From Rugalucina vietnamica (lineage: Eukaryota > Mollusca > Bivalvia > Lucinida > Lucinidae), in assembly GCA_964017185.1 (NCBI GenBank), contig OZ024874.1:53906856-53970855 (forward strand): a DNA stretch of 64,000 nt, in the 5' to 3' direction. This document shows, piece after piece, positions 12,800 through 25,242 of the stretch. Below the pieces are notes generated by a model. The model saw only the letters and a program-made list of their open reading frames with translations, did no database searches and had not been told where the DNA came from. The stretch's first letter is position 1; every line of letters starts with the position of its first letter. The position numbers and the translations under genes were made by a program.

Positions 12800-14345
12800 T
12801 AGAGGACCAATGGTCCTGTAAACGCTCACCTGAGAATTGGGATATATACCAATAAACTTGTCATGGACGACCTATTTTGAACTCGCCGTAAAATAGGTCA
12901 AGGTCATCACAGGGTCATAATTTATATATACATTGTAGTACCCTAACCCACAATTCTATGTGCCAAGTTTGTTGAAATTGATCCACCGGTTCCGGAGAAG
13001 AAGATTTTTCAAAAGGTTTTAACCATATATGGACATGGCGGCCATCTTGGTCACGTGACCCGGATTATTCATGTATACCATCAGGAAAACATGTCCGTGC
13101 AATGAATACCCCCTTCAACCCTACTTTTATATAGTAAAACTGGGGTATGCAGGGTTATACGATTTTTTATTATTTTTGGTTCTTAGAACCGCCTCGGTGA
13201 GGCGGTTCTAACGTGTACTCACAACCTATGTTTTGAGCAAAAATAGGGGAAATATTATAACTTTTTCACTGATATTTTATTTTTTTTTTATGTGAAAAAA
13301 GTCGCCGTATTTTTGCATCGGCGTGTTTTCGTAATGCACTGGTTCCCCCTTCCTATATCTGCTTCATATGAAAATTGGCTTTGATTGGCGAAGCGATTTC
13401 AGAGCAGAAGATCTTTGAATATTATGGTGATATATACATGTATATTACCCCCGGGAAGGGGTCAGACCAGCCCCTGTGGTCCATTTTTTTTTTTTTTCAG
13501 AATCATAACCCTTCAGTCCATTTGCCCATTTTTTTTTTCAAGTTTTTCTCTTCAAATGACATTTTGACAATTTTCCCCATTCCAATGCATAGACCACCTA
13601 TGTTGACCTTGCCGTAAAATAGGTCAAGGTCATCACAGGGTCATTTATGTAAACTTTGTTGAGCTCCTCTCCCTGATGTTTCATGTCAAGTTTCAAAATC
13701 ATAGGCCTTCTGATTCTGGAGAAGAAGATTTTTAAAGGTTTTTGCTAGTTATAGCCATGGCGGTCATCTTGGTTATATGACCTGGACCATTTATATAAAA
13801 TATAAGGATGCTCTACCTGACGTTTGGCTTTCAATGACCAAGCGGTTTAAGAGATTTTGGTAATATACATGTATATTTCCCCGGGGTGGTGGCAGACCAG
13901 CCCCTAGGGTCCAAAATTTTTCAGAATCATAAATCTTTTGTCCATTTACCCATTTCCTATTTGTTTTTCCCTTAAAATGACATTTTGACCATTTTCCTCA
14001 TTTAAATGCATGGGCCACCTATGTTGACCTTGCCGTAAAATAGGTCAAGGTTATCCCAAGGTCATGATTTATATAAACTTTGTAGAGCCCCTGTCTCTGA
14101 TATTCCATGCCAAGTTTCAAAATCATAGGACTTCTGGGGAAGATTTTTAAAGGTTTTTACTATTTATAGCCATGGCGGCCATCTTTGTCATGTGAGCTGG
14201 ACCATTTATAAAAACTTTCTTTCCCCCTTCCAAAGGATGCTCCTTGATTGGCCAACCGGCTTCAGAGGAGAAGATCTTTGAAATGATGGACGACGATGGA
14301 CGACGTAGCACGGCCATCCTATAAGCTCTCCTTAGGCTCAGGTGA
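12800..14345 (-). repeat. R8 tandem block
   Basis: It is bounded by agaggaccaatggtcctg...ctcacctgag on the left and ctcaggtgagct on the right, the reverse of the block at 49,566. Units carry atggcggccatcttggt, ccttgccgtaaaataggtca and aaccgcttggccaat-like words. Short ORFs inside are repeat artefacts. Confidence 0.75.
13079..13338 (+). repeat. R1 repeat nested in R8
   Basis: A full R1 copy from catcaggaaaacatgtccg to ttttcgtaatgc interrupts the R8 sequence, so it is younger than the R8 block. Its central palindrome is intact: gaaccgcctcggtgaggcgg. Confidence 0.75.
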
Positions 14346-14387
14346 GCTATAACTTAAAGCAACGTGGCATAGTTTGACTCCTGATTC

Positions 14388-14412
14388 GGGGGGGGGGGGG
14401 AGGGGGGGGGAG
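14388..14412 (+). repeat. Poly-G tract
   Basis: A G-run interrupted once by A. It is a possible G-quadruplex former just outside the R8 end. Confidence 0.8.
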
Positions 14413-15455
14413 GCATGCTGGCAAAAGTGTTTTGTCTTTGAGAAAGACCTTTTAATTCCCTTAGAACTGGTTAGTACCCAGATAGCGGCGGCTCCTTCCT
14501 GACAACGGCTGAAGAGTCGTTAACTGGGATGTTTATTCACAATACAAACATACAAACAAATACATTTACAGACCTGTGTATATATCATTTCTCTGATTCT
14601 ACGAAATAATTGTCCATAGAAAAAAAAGCTGTTGGCAGATATGTTATATAATATGGTGTTATATGTTATATGCCACCCCCGAATTCGACCATATGTCAAG
14701 TGAATAACCGACTAAAAAGCCAACAAGATGCATTTATTGCACGTTTGCTTTATAAAAATCTAGATTCTTCGTTGTATTTTAATTAGAAAACGTTCTGTCA
14801 GTGTTTTGCACGTTAAAACCAGATTTTCAAATCCGTGTTTGTTTTACCCAAATTATGTGGGTCATCCGCGTTGTGTAGTATCAACGTCCGTGGTACGTTG
14901 TACCTTAAAGAAAACAAGGCTGATTTTTAAACATGAATATCGACACCCAAAAAACCTTTTGCAGTTTGATGCATGGTATTAATATATTCCATAGTTGTCG
15001 AAAATTAGTTTTGAAGAGATATTTGCACGAAACCAAACAAATAAATTCTACAAATATGAAAAGAATCAGGAAGTAGGCGAGAAAATCATGATTTACGAAA
15101 TAAATTCGTTTGTATCTATAGTTTACACAAATCTTTTGTTATGATACTGTACCATTCTCAAGATAAACCATTTTGCATCAACTTTGCATAAACACATTTT
15201 ATATAAGAACAATTTAAATGCTGTTTGATTATGTTTTCTTACCTTGTGTATTCCCGCGATACAGTTGTTTATATCCGCGTTTGGAAGACCTTTCCGCGTT
15301 TGTTGTATCTGGATGAACGGTGTGTACCTGCATGCCAACGATATTGTATGATGATTACTGTGTAACTGTTGGATAGTTAGTCCATATAGGGCTTATGCAC
15401 CCGGCAAATAAAATGAAATCTTAACACATCTTGACACATCGGACTGGACGTGACA

Positions 15456-15462
<7 letters not shown>

Positions 15463-15505
<43 letters not shown>
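15463..15505 (+). repeat. Poly-T tract
   Basis: A run of more than 40 T. Confidence 0.9.
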
Positions 15506-15508
<3 letters not shown>

Positions 15509-15765
15509 ACAAAAAGCAAACTGTTAAAATTTCAGTAATAGCTTTTAATCGTTATTTTGTTCGTGACAAGGTATTTGATTGAACGAGTAACATGCATCCA
15601 AATGAAACAGCAAAGCAATTTCTAGACTGGCTTCGTCGTCAAACTTTTGTTTTATCAGTAAAACATGCACATCTTATTTTGTATTTTGATTGATGAGTTT
15701 GATGAACCAAAGAAGAATGGTAACTCATACAAGAAAATGTTTATTTATGGAGGTTAAGGTAATAT

Positions 15766-17450
15766 TAAGACGTCGCGTCAGGTATTGCCTTCATGTTTGT
15801 AACGTTAAAATCGACGTAAATTACGGCGTTTTATAGTTGAACATGAACGTTAAGGTTTCGTTTCGAAGAGTGCATAACTTCTTCAAGTTACTCACCAAAT
15901 GTCATAGTATGTCATGAACATGAAGCGCGTGGTAACAGCGATAGACGAAAAAAGACAGTAGAGTGGTTTATGTAGCGCGCGACAGTAAAAGCTTTTACTT
16001 CCAAAATAAGCAAGCTCCAGTCGTGTTAGGAAGCTCAGTCATGCTAACCACACTGTACTTGAGGCAGATTATCAGTGTTTTGTGTTCATTCTTCAGTTAT
16101 TAACTAACAAATGCTCTTCATAGATGACATAAAATGAAGATACATGTCTTTACGAAAGCCTGTTCGATGACAGTATTTAATGCAAATATAACGCGACGTT
16201 AAAAGTACGCCATTTTCGTCTGTGTTACAAACTGTAAACGTACATTTAAAAATTCGCCAAAAACTCAATAGTTGCAGTTTTAGGACAAAATTTCATACAC
16301 TACGACTTTAGAATGTGAGGATTATTGTCATCAATTTATTTGTTTGATATGCATACATATAGCTACGTCTTGTGTTTGCAAATACTATAGCTAGTTTTGA
16401 TACTTCACAAATTTGCCGATTTTTGAAAATTGTTACAAATGAACATACGGCTTTTTATTGCATCTCTGCTTTGTGACATGTGCAAATAATCTACTGAAAA
16501 TTTGTTTAAATGTTAGTCATTATGTTAGTACTTGATCCATGTATGAGAATGAATAATAGCAACTAAATTACCGTTGCAATTCTGCATTTAAGATCCATGT
16601 GAGGATCAAATATTAAGAAAAAACGTCACTTTCTAATATTGTGACATATCCATCAAACGCAAAAACTACTGGCAATGTGTAGTTTCTCTAACGTCAATTG
16701 GCTTGAAAGTTTAATAAAATGCGCCAAACATTTTACCAATGCATACGAATTGTGTAGTAATAGTTTGCAAACACGTCAGAATAGGCAAGCTACGATTATG
16801 TTTCTTGTATGCTAATGTGATTTGCCGTTTTAGAAAATTGTGACATATTTTCCGTTTTGAAATAATCGCTCATATTTCAAAAACTATAATGTTAAGAACT
16901 AAAAAAATAATATTAGTCAACTCCATGTGTATTTGTTTATATAACTATAAATTAAAATGATGCGATGCGCAACATAAACTAAATTGATTGCCATGGAAAC
17001 TGAACTTATCACAGTTAAATGTTCTTAAAAACGCAAAGTTTACAGGTTATGACATACGTTAAACGCTTTATCTTTGGTCGTTATAGCCAACGCATTTAAG
17101 AATAAAAATGTACGCCACATCCAGAAATCATTTTTGAAAACGAAGATTGCCTCCGCGTTAAATTCGACGGAATAATTACCGAGCTATGTTTTATTGAATG
17201 CTTGGTAGTGCAGAGCGTTGTTACAAGTTTACAGTCCGGTTTTTAGACAAAATCTCCGCGAAAATTTGTACCACGCTAAAATGCGACGTAACAAAATACA
17301 AATTCAACATGTATCGGATTGCGCATTTCAAAACGAGTATTTTGTTGAAATTTGAGCAGAATGCTTCCACAAATAAGTATGTTACACGTACATTCATAAA
17401 TCGTTATGTTGACTTTTCTGTATGACGGCAACTTCTGACGCGACGTCTAA
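15766..17450. mobile_element. Candidate TIR element, about 1.7 kb
   Basis: The left end taagacgtcgcgtcaggta and the right end, reading inward ttagacgtcgcgtcagaag, are inverted copies; both continue to ttgcc. The interior is AT-rich with many aacgt and cgac words, in the style of R9. I see no coding exon; the 17,198-17,425 frame has no support. No clear target duplication was resolved. Confidence 0.5.
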
Positions 17451-17599
17451 ACATAGGACGGATTCCAGTCTAGAACATTCTTAACACTTTTTACGAACGA
17501 ATTTGTATTCCTTATCGTGGCATATTATTTTTCCTGCATGCATATCCTCGGAGGAGCTGTCAATGGAAAGCCCAATCGAGTCAGTGCCTTGGAGATTAC

Positions 17600-18100
17600 A
17601 AAAAAGGTACAAGTAGGCAATGATCAGGAAAAGGCGCAATCAGATCCAAAAAGCGATTCGGGAAAACAAATTGACAATTAGGCACTTATACTAAGAGAAC
17701 ATATCGTAAGCCGAGTGAGCAGTTATTTCCCAGGCAATAGACGGCCATTCAGTTACCCGAACTTAACTAAAACTATGAAATCGTACATAAGGTTCATACA
17801 GCACAAAAATCGACTCCAAAACATTCAACAAATAGAACCACAACAGAAGTATCGCCTTAGAATGATCAGTAATATAAAACTAATGGGGGCTTTAATCGGT
17901 TTTACAGGTCCCTAGCCTCACCCTCATCCTCAGAAGTGGTTCACAACATTTAGTTAGTTGTTCGGTCCTCGTGGTGAATCTCTAACTAGTCAATGAATCA
18001 TCATGTACAAACAAATAAATCACGATAACCACCATGATGAATCAAAAACGAGGACTCACAGATTCAGTATAAGCTGCCTGACGATGGAGATCCCTGGGCG
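17600..18100 (+). repeat. R3 repeat, full copy
   Basis: It runs from gtaggcaatgatcagg through cgtaagccgagtgagcag, cgactccaaaacatt and gaaccacaacagaagtatcg to gtggttcacaacattta, and on to gacgatggagatccctggg. It is the most complete R3 copy and leads directly into the reverse transcriptase remnant. Confidence 0.75.
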
Positions 18101-18129
18101 CCGAATAACTTTCTGAAATCTCGATAACT

Positions 18130-18870
18130 AAAGTCCACCAACAAAATGGCAGCTGTCAAAACATCTGGCAAAGCAGGTTAGTGTTGCTAAGATGCTGAAA
18201 CTCCTTGAGGAAGCTGGCACAGCTTAGGTACGTAATCTAGTTGAGAATATCAACTCAGATGTTTGCATCACCACTGACTGGAAGGAATCTGTACTAGGGC
18301 AAAGTGGACGCTCTGAACGGCTGGTAACCACAAAGGCTTCAAGCTGATTGAACAGGTAATGAAGGTATTGCGGCTGTAGCAGATGGACTGATTTGGCACA
18401 AAGTTGAGAGTGGTGAGATGCAATGTTGCTTTTTGTCAGGGCTTGACTTTACTGATGTAATTATCATTATCTGTGAGTTACAAGGGAAGCACTTGGTCGC
18501 TAACACTTTGCTGAACCTTCGTTGACTTGGAGAAAGTATTTGATCGGGCGCTAGTGTACCTGGTCCAGTCCGTGTGCTAAGATGTGAGAAGTGCGGTCGG
18601 AGTGGGTAGTGGATACAGTGAAGAGTTCGTTGTTTACAAAATGTGAGAGGCCATCAGGTCATGTTAATAAACCGTTACTCTTTATGATTGTGCTACATGT
18701 ACATGCTTTATCCAGGAAGATCCGCACAGGATGCTCTTGAGAGCTGTTGTTTGCAGATGACTACTGGTAAAGTTGAAGATATGGAAAGCAGGAATTGAGA
18801 GAAAATACCTTCGTGTGAAATCTGGAAGACAAAGATCATGGTCTCCGGCCCCAATCTGGGCCTTCTGAAA
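18130..18870 (+). pseudogene. Decayed non-LTR retrotransposon reverse transcriptase
   Basis: Translated pieces in shifting frames match a reverse transcriptase of the LINE type in order: a segment reading NHKGFKLIEQVMKV (the GLKLTDQVMKV-type region), then DLEKVFDRALVYLVQS (the palm FDR motif), then VGVGSGYSEEF, and a final segment that follows the expected layout of the YADDL region and the ERKGLRVN-type helix. Many stop codons and frameshifts break it, so it cannot make an enzyme. I see no endonuclease domain or 3' tail. It lies between two R3 copies in opposite orientation. Confidence 0.7.
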
Positions 18871-18894
18871 AAATATCTTGAAATGATATAACTT

Positions 18895-19050
18895 AATGTT
18901 GTGAACCACTGCAGAAGCTGAGGATGAGGTTCGGCGCCAGTAAAACCGTTTAAGCCACTCCCAGTAATTTAATAATACTGACCGTTCCAAGGCGAAACGC
19001 CTGTTGTGGTTCCAATTATTTTATGTATTGTTTGTGCTGTTTGCACATCT
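18895..19050 (-). repeat. R3 repeat, inverted partial copy
   Basis: It reads aatgttgtgaaccactgcag, then ccgttccaaggcgaaac and tgttgtggttcc, the reverse of R3 at 17,600. With that copy it brackets the reverse transcriptase remnant. Confidence 0.65.
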
Positions 19051-19501
19051 GATTGAGGGTTCGGCGTAAACCCCATGTCGATTAAGCGAGTGACATTAAA
19101 GCTAACCTTATGTCAAAACAGAAACAAAATTTGTACTTTTAATATTTAGGTCCTTGCATTTGCATTCATGAATAAAATGCGGTTTAAAATGATATTTGCT
19201 TCCTGTTTATCACCAAAATGTACGAGTATGCAGATAACTATACTATGTTTAGCATTCCTCGAAATTTGACTGAAAGCAAAATATACTGCAAACAACGAAA
19301 AAGAGATAAAATCCATAATACGTCCTTTCCTTATTCTGTTATTTGATAGTCATAATTAAAGGGACATTTTTTACTATAAAAACTGTGTTTAAGCTTACAA
19401 GTTTGCATCTGACTTGGACTTGTTGTACCGCGTAAGCACATCAAATATCAGTAGTATGGACAGTCCAGGCAGTATTTTCTAGATTTGCAAATATTTTAGT
19501 T

Positions 19502-19765
19502 TCATTACGAAAATTTGCCCATGCAATATACAGAGATTTTTCTTCAGATTTAAAAAATGAAAATTTCATCAGAAAAAAATTGATATGTTTCTTATTTTTA
19601 TTCAAAAACAGAGACAGTGGGTACACATGAGGCGGTTCTAACGAGTACTCACAATCTATGTTTTAAGCAAAAATAAGAAATATAGGTATACCCCTGCGTA
19701 CCCCAGCTTTGCTATATAAAAGTGGGGTATAAGGGGTATACACTATTCGAACATGATTTCCTGAT
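19502..19765 (-). repeat. R1 repeat
   Basis: It runs from cattacgaaaatttgcccat to catgatttcctgatg. The left arm of the central palindrome is missing, leaving gaggcggttctaacgag. Confidence 0.65.
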
Positions 19766-19949
19766 GTAATCTTCGCAAGCCAAAAAGACTACTCAAAGTG
19801 GACTTAGTACTCTTGCCTTGCAAAGACGGTGCTGTGTCAGTATAGTGATTATTTTGAATGGGTGATTAACCCATTTGGACTTGCCTGTCTCTGTCGTGTA
19901 TAAAGGTTCACATTCATTTTAAATTCCATCTGGAGTTAATCTACTTTTA

Positions 19950-20080
19950 AGCACACCTGAGCTGAAGTTTCGCAAGGTGGGCTTACAGGATCGTTCTCGA
20001 GCCGGCGTCCTCTCGTGCGTTCAATTTTTTCAAAGATCTTCTTCTCTGAAACCGCTTGGCTAATCAAAGTCAAATTTTAT
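19950..20080 (+). repeat. R8 fragment
   Basis: It contains cacctgagctgaag, tcaaagatcttcttctctg and aaccgcttggctaatcaaag. It is cut by the R3 copy at 20,090, and the other side resumes near 20,500 with ggtcacatgaccaagatg. Confidence 0.6.
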
Positions 20081-20089
20081 ATTAAGAAA

Positions 20090-20440
20090 GATAAAAGGAG
20101 GCAACGATAAGGAAAATGCGCAATCATAAAGAAACTCCCACTCCAAACGCTGAGGTGGGAAAAAACTAAATTTACAATTAGGTACTTAAACATATCGTAA
20201 GCCGAGAGAGCAGCTTTTGCCCAATAAGCGGCCACTATTAAGTTACCCGAACTTAAATAAAAATATGAAAACGTACATAAGGTTCAAAAATCGACTCCAA
20301 AACATTAAACAAATGGAACCACAACAAAAGTATCGCATTGGAACGATTACTGTGGGGGGGGGGGGGGTGGGGGGCTTAAATCGATTTAACAGGCGCCTAA
20401 CCTCACCCTCATCGTCTGCAGTGGTTCACAACATTTAGTT
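20090..20440 (+). repeat. R3 repeat inserted in R8 sequence
   Basis: It contains gcaacgataaggaaaatgcg, cgtaagccgagagagcag and cgactccaaaacatt, with a poly-G run near 20,354. R8-like sequence lies on both sides. Confidence 0.65.
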
Positions 20441-20704
20441 AGTTGATTGGTCTGCGTGGTGAATCTCGACAGAAAGAAGAAATCAATGTGTAAATACAAA
20501 ACCAGGTCACATGACCAAGATGATCGCCATATAGGGTACATGAAACAACAACTACTTTTCTTTTGTAGTCAGGTGAGCATTCGTTGCCCTTTGAGCTATT
20601 TTTTTATTTCAATTTAGCGATGGGATAGAATAACTTCAGATGGGACCTGACTTTGGTCCCATAATTCCTGACTTAGGTACCATAATTAGCTTAGCCATTA
20701 CGAC

Positions 20705-20843
20705 ACAACACCTTTAAATAACATTGTGCGTGAGAAAACAAACAATTTGGGTTCCGACCAGGTCCGACACAAACCGGGCTGTAGAGTCAAAGAAGATGGG
20801 TAGAGGCTGGAAATTTTGGTTTTAGAAAGTAATGGAAGTTTAT
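20705..20843 (+). mobile_element. R2 MITE, left half
   Basis: It carries gtgagaaaacaaacaa and ggtccgacacaaaccgggct. The right half resumes at 26,119 with tttattatccgtgaagc. The copy was split by insertion of the 5.3 kb element. Confidence 0.75.
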
Positions 20844-21449
20844 CAGTAGGGCACAACCGTTAAATCGATATATTATATCTAGAAGGAGATATGCCTAATT
20901 ACCATATATTTCGAACGAAATATACCCTATTATAATATATCTAAATTGACATATAATATGTCAATCTAAATATCATTATATATTTCGATCGAGATATATT
21001 ATTTCCTTCATCTGAACACGTGATCATTTTGCGTCATGCGCAGTCTCTCATCGAGTTTCGCATAGCGGGAAGTTTTGAATTTTGTGCAGAAACAAATTTC
21101 CAACAAAAAATCCAGCGTCATCGAAAAGTTCACCAGGGAAGTTATGTACAGTTTGGATTTGAATATGCTCGTCGTCCGATTTACATGAGTAAACACTATT
21201 TTACTTGCTGAACATAACGACATAAAGCGCTAGGGAAATTCCAAGAAGTGTTAATTATATCTAAAATGTTTGGACTGGTTAGATTATATGACTTCATGTC
21301 CATATCAGCAATTGTTCAGTCATATTGGGAAGGAGCCAACGCTTTCTGTATGTAAACCAGAAGTCAAGGAAGCTTAAAATTTTGCTCAATGGCTCTTCAC
21401 GACAAGATAACGTACGATCTCGCCGGGGACCTCTCTGCACGTAAATAAA

Positions 21450-21540
21450 TCATTCTTCTTCTTCTTCTTCTTCTTCTCCTTCTTCTTCTTCTTCTTCTTC
21501 TTCTTCTTCTTCTTCTTCTTCTTCTTCTTCTTCTTCTTTC
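21450..21540 (+). repeat. (TTC)n microsatellite
   Basis: About 90 bp of ttc repeats with a single interruption (ctcctt). Confidence 0.95.
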
Positions 21541-21739
21541 AAAGAATGACTCTACCGCAATGCCAGGCAACAAGAATTTACCTCGAGGAACAGGCTGTTC
21601 AATGTGAGCGTGACTGCAAATGAAACCAGCGATCTCTCAAAGTTAACTAAACTGATAAAGACGGCAAACCGATGCGACTTTGCCCATCCCCGCCCATTTA
21701 GCATTGGGGCCGTGAGAAATAGATGGGCTGCCAGACAGA

Positions 21740-22212
21740 GCTTATAACAGTGATCGACTACACGATAACTGGTTAACCACTTAGGTCTGAAACTGCCTAG
21801 GAAAAGTTACAAGCTTTAGTTGTTGTGTGGTTATATGTCTTCAGCACGTATTTTTAAGCAAGGCAACATCCCAATATGACCAAAGATGTAGCAACACATT
21901 CGAACAATAGACCTATATGATCGAATCCCGGGATCGAACAACATATTCACACTCGTCTCACAAATGCTCGGCGCGGGGCTCGAATCAACACTGGCCAGAG
22001 CGGTACCAAGATGCAACTCGGCAAGGGACCGTCAAACTCGGTTGCAATTACGCTACATGGCGATGGGTACATTATTTACATGGCTCCTCGTCCTCCGGGG
22101 AGTTAATTTGCCTTGCTCAAGGACAACACGGTGCTGCCAGTGCCACGGTGATCGATCCCATGACCTCTCGATTCGGATTCCCATGCTTTACCACTACGTC
22201 ACCACGCTCCCT
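21740..22212 (-). mobile_element. tRNA-derived SINE, minus orientation
   Basis: Read on the minus strand, a tRNA-like head at 22,212-22,145 has an A-box-like tgacgtagtggtaaagc and a degenerate B-box around gggatcgatc. The body then reads gcaccgtgttgtccttgag, a word I associate with invertebrate tRNA SINEs. The two overlapping plus-strand ORFs are repeat artefacts. The left limit is approximate. Confidence 0.6.
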
Positions 22213-22219
22213 ATTTATT

Positions 22220-22505
22220 TTATGTTGATTGGTTTGTTTGAATTAATGGTCATGTCGGGGCGCTGCCTCGATTTTATGGGACTTTTACCAAAATTTAGGA
22301 CGTCATGACATCCAATAAGCGCTTCGAATATGACCACCAAACTATACCATCAAGGCTTGTATGTGTGGATAGACTGACATGAACCACTTTTCCTGGGCAG
22401 GCTCAGACCTGAGCGGTTAACCAGTAATCAGATGGTCAGTCAGTAGCGAAGAAGCTTTGCTTGGAGGCACAAGCAGCCCATCTATTTCTTTTAGGTCCCA
22501 ATGGA
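22220..22505 (+). repeat. R5 dispersed repeat
   Basis: It shares catgtcggggcg, ttttatgggac, tgaaccacttttcctgggca and gagcggttaaccagtaatc with 23,100-23,400. Confidence 0.65.
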
Positions 22506-22552
22506 AGGACAGTAAACGAGGTCTCAACACACAGGAAACGAGGAAAATAGCT

Positions 22553-23640
22553 GATACACATTAGCATGATATAAGCCAAACGCGCGCCGGGTGTGTTGAC
22601 AATAATGTAAAATTCAACATACGTCAGGAGCACATCGGAGACACGTTCGAAACGCGTTACATGCACGCTGGCACGTTAGAAACGCGTTACATGCGCGCTT
22701 TGTACGCTTAGTGTACAACGCCTCGGTGTACGTTGATAAACGTCGCTGTTGGTCGGTGCGCACTCCACGCGCGTATGGGCTCAAAACACTTTTTAAGCAT
22801 GCTTAAAATCTTTTCTCGAATCTCGGCGTGAATCGGTCGTGTGTCTAAGCTGGAAACGACCCTCACTCGGTTAGTACCTTCTACAACAGGTTAATCAGTT
22901 AAATACGTTTCGAATAAGTTCCACGCGCGATACAGGCGCGTTGAATACGCTTTTGGCGCATATTTTAGATACGCCAGTGCACGTATCATGCGCGTTCAGA
23001 TTTAAAATTTACGAACTTTTTTTTTTTCAGTAACGTGCCCCAAGCGTGTATGAGACGCGCATTTAACGTTTGCTGCGCGCCTATAGCGCTTGCTTAGTGT
23101 TTGTTTGTTTATTTGAATTGATGCTTTACGTCCCAGTCAACAGCTAAGGTCATGTCGGGACGTTGCATCCACTTTATGGGACATTTAACCAAAGTAAGGA
23201 TGTCATGACATTCAACAAGTGCTTAAAATATAACCATCCAACAAAGCCACTCATGCTTATATGCGTAGACGGTTTGACTTGAAACACTTTTCCTGGGCAA
23301 GCTTAGACCTGAGCGGTTAACCAGTAATCAGATGGTCAGTCAGCAGCGAACAAGCTTTGCCTGGAGGCACAAGCTACCAATCTATTTCTTTAGGCCCCAA
23401 TGAGCGATGTCTTCCTGCTTAGTGTGTCTGGGACGTACCACAAAACGTACTTTATTTTTTCAGCGTTTTGATATTTTTTTTTTCATACGTCTGGCAAACG
23501 CTTCAGTCACGCGCTAATGTGTGACTGCTAAAACGAGTTTAAGAAACAAATTATTTTTATACGTCCAAAATCTTCATCGTGTTGAGATTTTTCATACGCC
23601 CGGGGCGCGTTTGGGTAATACGCTAATGTTCTATCTGCAG
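22553..23640 (-). mobile_element. R4 CG-rich element, interrupted by R5
   Basis: The left end acattagcatgatataagcc leads into aacgcgcgccggg, and the right end reads gggcgcgtttgggtaatac then gctaatg. The interior has dense cgcg and acgc words. An R5 copy at about 23,100-23,430 is inserted in it. It is the inverse of the copy at 55,558. Confidence 0.65.
23100..23430 (+). repeat. R5 repeat nested in R4
   Basis: It starts near tgtttgtttatttgaattg and contains gtcccagtcaacagc. Its 3' part matches the neighbouring copy at 22,220. Confidence 0.65.
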
Positions 23641-23734
23641 GAAACCACGGATTTATAAATTATAACGTTGATCGAATCGCCCGGTGCTTGCAAAATCATG
23701 CATTTTGTATCAGACCGAGAAGAAAGGCTTCTGA

Positions 23735-23905
23735 TCTTTGCCTACTTGTACCTTTTTAACTTGTGGCTCTAGTTCAACAAAGATAATGGAAAATATATAA
23801 ACTGTTTATACCACCCAGTAAATTTATATTACTGACCGCTCCGATTCGGCACATCTGTTGTAGTCCTACTTGTTTTATGTTTTGCTCCTTTTACGTACGT
23901 TTTCA
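23735..23905 (-). repeat. R3 partial copy, inverted
   Basis: It contains ttgcctacttgtacctttt and, further right, gaccgctccgattcggc and tgttgtagtcc, matching R3 read backwards with an internal deletion. Confidence 0.5.
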
Positions 23906-24480
23906 AAGCGTTGTTGAATCGCAGATTTCACACCTGTGAAATCGGCGGCACTTAATGATAAAATCTGTGAATATCTGGTAGTATTTTCATATGTGAAAAA
24001 TTTGTACCAAATTTTCACATGCGGGACGAGTCAGTGTTTTGACGTGTGAAGAATTGGTTTAGATTCATCACATATTTGAAGAACTGGTATCAATTTTACT
24101 CAGATGTGAAAGCTTGGTACAACATGTTTACATATATTGCTATATATTGAAGAATTGGAATCAAAGGCAAAACCACTTCAGATGGGTGGTTTTCGTGAGT
24201 GTGAAGAATACGTACAAATAGACCATGAAATTTGATTATATGCGCCTATCTCACATGCGTGTGAAATGGAATGAAATCCGTTACATACAAATTCGTTACC
24301 AATTCTTCGCCGGCTGGGAGGATTTGGTACCAATAATTCACATAAGAACTTTGCGAAATGTGAAAATTATGGTTCAAGAACGTGTTTTCGTGTTTTAGAA
24401 GATTTAGTATCGATTTGTGTCAATTCTACACATCTGAAAAAAAATCATACCAGTTCTTCACAGACGTTATATAAATTCGT
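23905..24480. repeat. TGTGAAGAATTGGTA-type dispersed repeat
   Basis: Degenerate copies of tgtgaagaattggt and its inverse (accaattcttc, ttttcaca) occur many times. A shorter stretch of the same kind is at 43,840-43,985, again to the right of an R4 element. Confidence 0.5.
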
Positions 24481-24494
24481 ACCGTCAGAAACAG

Positions 24495-24790
24495 AAAAAA
24501 AGTACAAATAGGCAATGATCAGGAAATGGCGCAATCAGAAAGAAATTCCCACTCCATAAAACGAGGGGTCGGAAAAACTAAAATGACACTTAGGCACTTA
24601 TACCATGAAAACATGTCGTAAGCCAAGTGAGCAGCTATTCCCGAATGGGCGGCCACTCAGTTACCCGAACTGAACTAAAAATATGAAAACGTACATAAGG
24701 CTCAAACAGCACAAAAATTCGACTCCAAAACACAAAACAGTTAGAACCACAACAGAAGTATCGCCTTGGAACGATCTTGAAGACATTTGA
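24495..24790 (+). repeat. R3 repeat
   Basis: It contains aggcaatgatcaggaaa, cgtaagccaagtgagcag and gaaccacaacagaagtatcg. Confidence 0.7.
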
Positions 24791-25242
24791 AATTTTAGTA
24801 TGAATTTCACCGCCCCCACCCCGCCATCGAAATTTAACATACACAAATGTCACACTTCCAAAATGTGCCTTGTTGGTACCTATTTTTACACAAATGTGAA
24901 ATTAAAAAATGCGGTTCAACAAGGCTATCATCCATGTCGAGAGCGTCAACACGTTATTAGAATGGTGCTGGTACCGGTGAACCGATTTGAATTTATGCTT
25001 CCTGCGTCTGGATGCCTCAACTTTTTGATATCCCGGAACATCTCTGACATATTGAAATGAGAGAAGGAACTATATAAGAATGATTGCTGGGTAATGAACC
25101 AGCATTTTTAACGGAGTGGGGACTTGTTTACCGATGGCAAAGCTTCATACGATGAGATGGTTCATGTATCTTGGCGAGTTCTAGCACACTGGAGTTTTCA
25201 AAAATAAGCAACTCGATGATCGTGTTCGCATGGCGGGGTAAC

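Larger units (their letters stand above)
11433..15322. mobile_element. Candidate 3.9 kb element with inverted ends
   Basis: The left segment accgttcatccagatacaac followed by aaacgcgga recurs inverted at 15,262-15,322. A weaker inner pair lies at about 11,860-11,960 and 14,820-14,930, around gtgcaacataccacgg and gtacaacgtaccacgg. An R8 block sits inside. Exact ends and a target duplication were not resolved. 11,500-12,790 holds no recognisable gene. Confidence 0.45.

Noticed and set aside
21917-22308. Two overlapping plus frames of more than 100 codons
   Set aside because: They cross a SINE in antisense and an R5 repeat.
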